A DNA stretch of 10,438 nucleotides, taken from positions 1 through 10,438 of the forward strand of contig JAOPZQ010000027.1 in assembly GCA_025964075.1 (NCBI GenBank), in the 5' to 3' direction. The translations under genes were made by a program, and so were the position numbers. Below, in pieces: positions 6,441 to 10,438 of the stretch. The stretch's first letter is position 1. Every line of letters begins with the position of its first letter. The DNA comes from Solirubrobacterales bacterium. Its GTDB lineage: Bacteria > Actinomycetota > Thermoleophilia > Solirubrobacterales > Solirubrobacteraceae. Under the pieces are notes generated by a model. The model saw only the letters and a program-made list of their open reading frames with translations, was not told the DNA's origin and did no database searches.

Positions 6441-6986
6441 ATGGCCCCCCCGCTCCGGACCCCACGTCGCAAGTGGATCGAAGAGGGGCTCCGGGCCCTT
6501 GCCGCCGGCGGCCCGGACGCCGTCCGGATCGAGCCCCTCGCCCAAGCGCTCGGCGTCACCAGAGGAGGCTTCTACTGGCACTTCGAGGACCGGCGCGCGC
6601 TGCTCGAGGAGATGCTCGACACATGGGAGCGGGCGACCACGGAGCAGGTGATCGAGCGCCTCGAAAGCGAAGGCCAGGACGCCAGGGCCAAGCTGCGGCG
6701 GCTGTTCGCGCTCACGTCCTCCAGCGTTCTGATGACCGACCTCGCAGTCCGCGACTGGTCCCGGCGCGAGCAGACCGTCGCCGAGCGCCTCCGACGGGTC
6801 GACAACCGGCGAATGGAGTACCTGCGATCGCTCTTCGGCGCCTTCTGCCCGGACGAGGACGACGTCGAGGCCCGCTGCATGCTCGCCTTCTCACTGCTGA
6901 TCGGCAACCACTTCATCGCCGCCGATCACGACACGCGCAGCCGCGCGGACGTCCTGGAGTTGGCTCTGAGACGACTCGCGGCCTAG
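6441..6986 (+). CDS. TetR/AcrR-family transcriptional regulator
   Basis: 181-aa one-component regulator, normal TetR length. The N-terminal DNA-binding domain runs from about 8 to 55; the recognition part EPLAQALGVTRGGFYWHFED (31-50) followed by RRALLEEML is the standard TetR signature ('iA..lGvs.gtfYwHF.dk..Ll'). The C-terminal ligand-binding domain (about 60-181) is helical with no named family visible. Only GGGG directly abuts the ATG, so there is no properly spaced Shine-Dalgarno; a leaderless start is possible. It lies 107 bases downstream of the mandelate racemase-like gene on the same strand and probably regulates that gene or itself through the palindrome at 6398-6423. Confidence 0.92.
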   Translation: MAPPLRTPRRKWIEEGLRALAAGGPDAVRIEPLAQALGVTRGGFYWHFEDRRALLEEMLDTWERATTEQVIERLESEGQDARAKLRRLFALTSSSVLMTDLAVRDWSRREQTVAERLRRVDNRRMEYLRSLFGAFCPDEDDVEARCMLAFSLLIGNHFIAADHDTRSRADVLELALRRLAA

Positions 6987-6991
6987 CCGGT

Positions 6992-7024
6992 GGCGGTCGG
7001 GATGCTTGGGCCAAGCCGATCGCC
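6992..7024. terminator. Bipartite hairpin between convergent tetR and phosphoesterase genes
   Basis: Outer arms GGCGGTCGG (6992-7000) and CCGATCGCC (7016-7024) pair over 9 bp with one G-T wobble. Inside, CTTG/CAAG pair around a GGC loop, with a three-base bulge. The structure sits in the 69-base gap between two converging stop codons, where a bidirectional terminator is expected. There is no T-run on either side. Confidence 0.5.
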
Positions 7025-7055
7025 CCGGTAGCCGCTCCATGACCCGCGCGCGCGA

Positions 7056-8834
7056 TCAGCCGGGAGAGACGAGCCCGGACTCGTGTCTGCCGTCGTTCGG
7101 TTCGCGCGCCGCGAACACGCTGGACAGGCTCGCGACCTGCGCGTCGCGCGAGCCCAGCGGCTGCAGGCGGAAGCGCTCCTCGATGGTGCTGAGGATGGAC
7201 GTCGTGTCGTGCTGGGCGTGATCGACCACGAAGTCGCCGCGCAGACCGGGCGAGACGACGAGCGCCGGGACGCGCGTGCCGGGACCCCACCGATCGTGCG
7301 GGCCGGGCGTGCCGCCCTGACCCGGTGGCGAGACGTGATCCCATTGCCCGCCGAACTCGTCGTAGGTGACGACGACCATCGTGTCCTTGGAGCAGGGGCT
7401 GTCGTGGAGCGACTTGAGAAGCTTGACGAGGTGGTCGCTGCCCTGCGTCTCGCCGGTGTAGCCGGGATGCTCGTTCTCGGCGCCGATCGGCTTGACGAAG
7501 CTCACTGGCTTGAGGTTGCAGCTCTTCTTCGACGAGTCCGCGAGGCTCATGAACTCGGTCTCGTCGCGCAGGTGCCGCGCGCGGGCGGGCGTACCTGGGG
7601 CGTAGTTGGCGAAGTAGTTGAACGCCTGGTGGTGGAACTGGAACAGCTTGTCCGCGCAGTTCGGCCACGTCGCGGTAGCGAGCGCGTTCGAGTCCGGGCA
7701 CGCGTGCGTGTTGGTTCCGACGGTGACCGGCCCCGAGCCGTTCGTCCACCCCGGTGCGCCCACATCCCCGTCGGCGTTCGACCAGCCGCCCGAGTACCAC
7801 GCCCAGCCGACTCCGGCGGCGCTCAGGCGGTCGCCGATCGTCGGGCTGGTCTGCGGCGGAAGCAAGTTGGCAGCCGGCGTCCCGGGCGCGTACGGCTGGT
7901 AGGGCGGCTGAGTCGTGTTGACCGCGTAGTCGCCGCAACCTAGAGCGGGCTTCCCGACCGCCGCCACCTGCGCGCACGTAGCGGTGACGGACTTGTCCGC
8001 CACCGGCCCGGTGGCCGTGTAGAGCGGGTAGTTGTTCGGCATCCCATTCGAGTCGACCTGCGAGCGCAGGGCGGCCGGCGGGTCCGCGAACGTCGGAGTG
8101 GCGGCGGCGATCAGCCACTGGTGGTTCAAGAACGACCCACCGAAGGCGCCTTGGAAGAAGTCGTCGGCGATCGCGTAGTGCGGATGCCCGGGCTCGTGCA
8201 GGTACTTGTAGATCGGGAGCGTCCGCGTGTGGTAGTTGCCCATCGAGAGCCCGACGGCGTCGCTGCCCGTGACGTATCGGTCCTGCTTGCCCGCGTCGAG
8301 CTGGTACTGCTCCTGGTAGAAGCGGTGGACGAGGTCCTCGGTGCAGCCTCCCGGCTGACCGGTGCCCTTGAGCACGCCGTGCGCGGCGAACACTCCGGGC
8401 GGCGGACACGTCGTGTCGCTCGCGCCGATGTAGTCGTCGATCGCGAACGGCGCGTTCCGGAAGGCGCTCGGGAATGCGGAGCTCGTCGTCGTGTCCGTGC
8501 ATGTCGTCGGCAACGGCGAGGGCGAGGTCAGGTTCACGTCGTTCTGCAGCAGACACTGGTAAGGCGTTCCCGACTGCGTGACCTGAGCCTTGTGCGCGGC
8601 GTCAGCGGCGGCGAGGCCGTTGACACCCTCCCATCCGCCGTAGAGGTCGTCGAAGCTGTGGTTCTCCTCGTAGATCACCACCACGTGCTTGATGCGATCC
8701 AGCCGAGACCCGCTCGACTTGTGCCCCTGAAGATGCCTGCGCGCCGCGAGCGCGACCGGCACAGTGCCGACCAGCAACAGCGCGACGCCGGCGACGACCG
8801 CCCGAATCCCCCAGCGCGACCAGCCTGACCTCAT
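7056..8834 (-). CDS. Secreted phosphoesterase (phospholipase C/AcpA acid phosphatase family)
   Basis: 592-aa exported hydrolase of the phosphoesterase family (Pfam PF04185) that cleaves phosphate esters such as phospholipid head groups or organic phosphates. The N terminus MRSGWSRWG followed by a hydrophobic run (about 11-30) and ALA-A (28-31) looks like a Sec signal peptide or uncleaved anchor; no twin-arginine motif is seen. Motifs: HVVVIYEENHSFDDLYG (EENHS 56-60, metal-binding Glu57/Asn58), the nucleophile region FGGSFLNHQW (Ser234, Asn237), and VVVTYDEFGGQWDHVSPP (Asp492, Glu493, Asp499, His500). Ten or more Cys residues suggest disulfides. The start is ATG at 8834, not the earlier in-frame Met, because GAGGAG lies five bases upstream (8840-8845). 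The gene probably helps phosphate scavenging; the substrate cannot be read from sequence. Confidence 0.92.
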   Translation of the reverse strand: MRSGWSRWGIRAVVAGVALLLVGTVPVALAARRHLQGHKSSGSRLDRIKHVVVIYEENHSFDDLYGGWEGVNGLAAADAAHKAQVTQSGTPYQCLLQNDVNLTSPSPLPTTCTDTTTSSAFPSAFRNAPFAIDDYIGASDTTCPPPGVFAAHGVLKGTGQPGGCTEDLVHRFYQEQYQLDAGKQDRYVTGSDAVGLSMGNYHTRTLPIYKYLHEPGHPHYAIADDFFQGAFGGSFLNHQWLIAAATPTFADPPAALRSQVDSNGMPNNYPLYTATGPVADKSVTATCAQVAAVGKPALGCGDYAVNTTQPPYQPYAPGTPAANLLPPQTSPTIGDRLSAAGVGWAWYSGGWSNADGDVGAPGWTNGSGPVTVGTNTHACPDSNALATATWPNCADKLFQFHHQAFNYFANYAPGTPARARHLRDETEFMSLADSSKKSCNLKPVSFVKPIGAENEHPGYTGETQGSDHLVKLLKSLHDSPCSKDTMVVVTYDEFGGQWDHVSPPGQGGTPGPHDRWGPGTRVPALVVSPGLRGDFVVDHAQHDTTSILSTIEERFRLQPLGSRDAQVASLSSVFAAREPNDGRHESGLVSPG

Positions 8835-8839
8835 GCCAA

Positions 8840-8845
8840 CTCCTC
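8840..8845 (-). promoter_or_regulatory. Shine-Dalgarno deciding the phosphoesterase start
   Basis: GAGGAG on the minus strand, five bases before ATG 8834. The alternative in-frame Met 16 codons upstream has no comparable site, and starting there would place extra polar residues before the signal peptide. Confidence 0.75.
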
Positions 8846-9096
8846 GTGTTATGCAGGGCCCGCCGGCCACCGCGCTCGGCAACGGCCACCATTCAAGGCA
8901 GCGCTCGAATCCGCCGTGTGAACTACCCGAGACGACGACGTTTCGATCCCGTGCCCCCCGTCGTGTCCGGACAAGGCCTCTTCAGCGGCCGCGGCTGCCG
9001 TCCCTTCCAGCAGGGATGGCTCATTCCAGCCCTCTGGTCTCTATGCCTCCCCGAGCACTCGGGCCAAGCTGTCCTCGCTCCCACGTTCCAGCCGCC
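8846..9096. other. Divergent intergenic region
   Basis: The 274-base gap between the phosphoesterase (leftward) and the small gene at 9109 (rightward) holds no coding frame I can support. Apart from the two Shine-Dalgarno sites at its ends, I see one short palindrome, CCCGAG-CA-CTCGGG (9050-9063), 45 bases before the rightward start, which could be an operator or chance. No clear -10/-35 pairs are visible. Confidence 0.4.
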
Positions 9097-9108
9097 AGGA
9101 GGCACGCG

Positions 9109-9399
9109 ATGCACGCAGCGATCTACGAAGTCGAGCTCGTCGACAAAGAGCGAGCCACGACGAATCTGACGGAGAACGTCGTCCCCGGCACCGCGCTGGC
9201 GCCGGGGCTCGTGGCCGGGTACTGGATCGAGGTCGGCGAAAACCGGGGGCTATCGGTGATCGTCTTCGACTCCGAGGACGCTACCCGGGCCTTCATGGAG
9301 GAAGGCGACCCGCCGCCGACCGACCTGATCAGGTTCCACCGCCGCGAGATCGGGGAGGTCGTCGCCCACACCACGGCGCGCGAGACCGCCAAGCAGTAG
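9109..9399 (+). CDS. Small hypothetical protein, ABM-like alpha/beta barrel suspected
   Basis: 96-aa soluble protein of unknown function. The start is ATG at 9109 with AGGAGG six bases upstream (9097-9102); the frame stays open further upstream but only in non-coding-looking sequence. Visible structure: a first strand AIYEVELVD, a central GYWIEVGENRGLSVIVFDSEDATRAFMEEG, and a final IRFHRREIGEVVAHTTA. The order strand, 'v.vFdsedaArafme' helix, strand is what small ferredoxin-like (ABM/stress-responsive) proteins of Actinobacteria show, including the habit of ending on a strand. No catalytic residue can be named. It stands alone, followed 47 bases later by a strong hairpin. Confidence 0.75.
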   Translation: MHAAIYEVELVDKERATTNLTENVVPGTALAPGLVAGYWIEVGENRGLSVIVFDSEDATRAFMEEGDPPPTDLIRFHRREIGEVVAHTTARETAKQ

Positions 9400-9446
9400 C
9401 TGGCGTGCACGCCGCGAGCTGCCCCCGAGGTGTCCCGGTCGAGGCA

Positions 9447-9481
9447 CGGAGGCTCGGACGCCGGACGCGTCCGAGCCTCCG
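9447..9481 (+). terminator. Perfect 15-bp GC hairpin, likely terminator
   Basis: Arms 9447-9461 (CGGAGGCTCGGACGC) and 9467-9481 (its exact reverse complement) enclose the 5-base loop CGGAC, 47 bases after the stop of the small gene at 9399. There is no T-run, as is common for actinobacterial hairpin terminators. Confidence 0.7.
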
Positions 9482-9595
9482 AGCGGCTCTCAGGACCCGT
9501 GCGGCGTCCGGGTCACGCCCGCGCAGGCCCATTGGCACCTCGCCTCTCGCTGGTCAAGCGGTGACTCCCAGCCCAATGTTGGCGGTCGTTCGGGG

Positions 9596-9601
9596 TAGAA
9601 C
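9596..9601 (+). promoter_or_regulatory. Possible -10 element of the DksA/TraR-like gene
   Basis: TAGAAC (4 of 6 matches to TATAAT) ends six bases before the ATG at 9608, which would put transcription start on the ATG. No good -35 is seen at the right distance, and GGGG at 9592-9595 is a far Shine-Dalgarno alternative. Confidence 0.3.
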
Positions 9602-9607
9602 CTCACC

Positions 9608-9982
9608 ATGCCCCCACCCGACCAGGAATTCGACGCGATCCGGCGCCAACTGGAGGAGCGGCGGGATCGTACCCGCGGGCGCGTGAACGGGCTGGCCGAG
9701 CCCGTCGAGCGCGGAACCGCGCAGGGATTCGGCAAGCGCATCGGCGACGGCACGGTCGAGGCGATCAGCCGCCTTACCGAAATCGGAGTCGGCAGCTCGC
9801 TCGAGGAGGGGCTCGTCAGAACCGAGCGGGCGCTGGCCAAGCTCGACGAGGGCACCTACGGCCGCTGCGATGCGTGCGGAGAGGCGATCGCGCCGGCCCG
9901 ACTCGATGCGATGCCCGACGCGGTGCTGTGCGTGGCGTGCGCCAGCGCCCAGCGCCGGGCCCGTGCCCCACGCCGGCGCTGA
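9608..9982 (+). CDS. DksA/TraR-family C4 zinc-finger protein
   Basis: 124-aa protein of the DksA/TraR family, whose members insert a coiled coil into the RNA polymerase secondary channel. The C-terminal zinc finger is intact: Cys87-x2-Cys90-x17-Cys108-x2-Cys111 within KLDEGTYGRCDACGEAIAPA. The N-terminal part is rich in charged helix (QEFDAIRRQLEERRDRTRGRV, then SLEEGLVRTERALAKL), as expected for the coiled coil. The coil-tip motif DxxDxA of E. coli DksA is not present; the region reads FGKRIGDGTVEAISRLTEIG. The protein ends in a basic tail (RRARAPRRR). It may be an actinobacterial DksA-like regulator or a separate zinc-finger clade; a phage/ICE TraR is less likely given the length. Confidence 0.88.
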   Translation: MPPPDQEFDAIRRQLEERRDRTRGRVNGLAEPVERGTAQGFGKRIGDGTVEAISRLTEIGVGSSLEEGLVRTERALAKLDEGTYGRCDACGEAIAPARLDAMPDAVLCVACASAQRRARAPRRR

Positions 9983-10009
9983 GCGCACCCATGCGCGCCG
10001 AGCCCGGCG
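9983..10009 (+). terminator. Two short hairpins after the DksA/TraR-like gene
   Basis: GCGCA (9983-9987) / TGCGC (9992-9996) around CCCA starts directly after the stop codon, and CGCCG (9996-10000) / CGGCG (10005-10009) follows. The stems are short, with no T-run; a weak terminator at best. Confidence 0.22.
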
Positions 10010-10039
10010 TGGAACCACCGTGCAACGTAGAGCCCGCCG

Positions 10040-10064
10040 TGCCCCCGGCAGGATTCGAATTTGC
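10040..10064 (-). repeat. Orphan tRNA 3' end (T arm plus acceptor strand), attachment-site-like remnant
   Basis: On the minus strand this reads GCAAA (positions 49-53), TTCGAAT (T loop 54-60), CCTGC (61-65), CGGGGGC (acceptor 66-72) and A (73). The T loop, 3' T-stem strand and acceptor strand are exactly tRNA-like. The 5' T-stem strand has AA where GG would be needed to pair, and no D arm, anticodon arm or matching GCCCCCG acceptor 5' strand lies upstream. It is therefore not a working tRNA but a copied or stranded tRNA end, as left by integrases that use tRNA genes as attachment sites. The tRNA identity cannot be told. Confidence 0.65.
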
Positions 10065-10110
10065 GCCCCGCGACTTGGCAGTGACGCGGGCGCCGCTGCG
10101 CTCGGTGGGA

Positions 10111-10152
10111 CGCGAAGGGCCCGTAGTTGTGGAGGTTGACGCCGATCTTCAT
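10111..10152 (-). pseudogene. 5' fragment of an F420-dependent LLM-class oxidoreductase gene
   Basis: The frame from ATG 10152 begins MKIGVNLHNYGPFA, the recognisable first strand of luciferase-like (LLM) F420-dependent oxidoreductases (about 280-300 aa when complete). After about residue 14 it continues as SHRAQRRPRHCQ, which is not the family, and it then reads through the tRNA remnant. Its ATG overlaps the stop of the VOC gene (ATGA), the hallmark of a once intact coupled operon. I infer truncation by deletion or recombination. Confidence 0.6.
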
Positions 10153-10438
10153 GCCGGCGCCCGCGAGCGGTGGTGGTTGACGACTTCGATGTTGTTGCCG
10201 TCGGGGTCGAGCACGTATGCGGCGTAGTAGCCGTCGTGGTAGCGGGGCCGCTCACCGGGCTGGCCGTTGCTGCGGTATCCGGCCGCGGTCGCGTCCGCGT
10301 GGAATCGGCGTACGTCGTCGTCTTCGCCGGGGAACGCGATGTGGGTGTTCTGCGTCGGCTGGCCCGCGATGACGTGGAGGGAGCCGTCGGACGCGCCGAC
10401 GGAGAACTCGGCGCGGTCCGTCGTTTGGCGGCTGACCG
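10149..10438 (-). CDS. Glyoxalase/VOC-family protein, N terminus outside window
   Basis: The frame is open to the right edge (its first full codon in the window ends at 10436) and stops with TGA at 10151-10149; about 95 residues are visible. The C-terminal VOC half-domain is clear: LHVIAG, then HIAFPGEDDDVRRFHADATAAGYRSNG, then RPRYHDGYYAAYVLDPDGNNIEVVNHH. In this family the His before 'IAF' and the Glu of NNIEVV are usual metal ligands and DPDGN is a signature. Members are metal-dependent dioxygenases, glyoxalases, epoxide-opening or resistance enzymes; the reaction here is unknown. No start codon for it lies in the window. Confidence 0.88.
   Translation of the reverse strand, partial: VSRQTTDRAEFSVGASDGSLHVIAGQPTQNTHIAFPGEDDDVRRFHADATAAGYRSNGQPGERPRYHDGYYAAYVLDPDGNNIEVVNHHRSRAPA

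Noticed and set aside
6913..8556. 547-codon minus-strand open frame
   Set aside because: It is an out-of-frame shadow of the phosphoesterase gene with an Arg-rich, domain-less translation.
10040..10115. Complete tRNA gene on the minus strand
   Set aside because: Only T-arm and acceptor 3' sequence are tRNA-like; no acceptor 5' strand, D arm or anticodon arm is found upstream.
9856..10152. 98-aa minus-strand ORF starting MKIGVNLHNYGP
   Set aside because: Only its first 14 residues match a family; the rest reads through a tRNA fragment and antisense to the DksA-like gene, so it is listed as a gene fragment.
9554..10255. 233-codon minus-strand open frame across the DksA-like gene and the VOC gene
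   Set aside because: It spans two real genes in wrong frames; the VOC protein reads in another minus frame with clear motifs.

Overview
The window is high-GC DNA (GTG starts, Ala/Arg/Gly/Val-rich proteins, strong G/C bias at third codon positions) and looks like an actinobacterial chromosome. The style of the NarL-type histidine kinase, the secreted phosphoesterase and the DksA-like protein would fit Thermoleophilia/Solirubrobacterales-like Actinomycetota, but that placement is an inference with low confidence. No complete rRNA or tRNA gene, CRISPR array, transposase or integrase is visible.

Layout. Positions 1-3852 form a rightward block: the 3' part of a tandem-GAF NarL/DegS-type sensor histidine kinase, a PrsW-family intramembrane protease, and a divergent ABC1/UbiB-like kinase-fold protein with altered signature motifs. 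Positions 3880-5086 hold three small leftward genes: an ABM-type monooxygenase-like protein (transcribed first), an SRPBCC/polyketide-cyclase-like protein, and a second small dimeric alpha/beta-barrel-like protein. The SRPBCC gene has a very clean promoter of its own, in which a 30-bp palindrome fills the space between the -35 and -10 elements and the predicted transcript is leaderless. Divergent from these genes lies a mandelate racemase homologue (5194-6333). It keeps every catalytic residue of the family except the second lysine of the KxK motif, which is Arg. A TetR regulator (6441-6986) with its own imperfect palindrome follows. Together 3880-6986 read as a small, locally regulated catabolic or tailoring island.

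Positions 7056-8834 (leftward) encode a secreted phosphoesterase of the phospholipase C/AcpA family. It is convergent with tetR across a hairpin that could terminate both. A 274-bp divergent gap leads to a small rightward alpha/beta-barrel-like gene (9109-9399) ending at a perfect 15-bp hairpin, and then a DksA/TraR-type C4 zinc-finger protein (9608-9982).

The right end is the most disturbed part. A leftward glyoxalase/VOC gene (cut by the window edge) overlaps by ATGA the first 14 codons of an F420-dependent luciferase-like oxidoreductase. That reading frame then loses its family similarity, and about 45 bp further on lies an isolated tRNA 3' end (T arm plus acceptor 3' strand, no 5' half). 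This looks like a recombination or integration scar.
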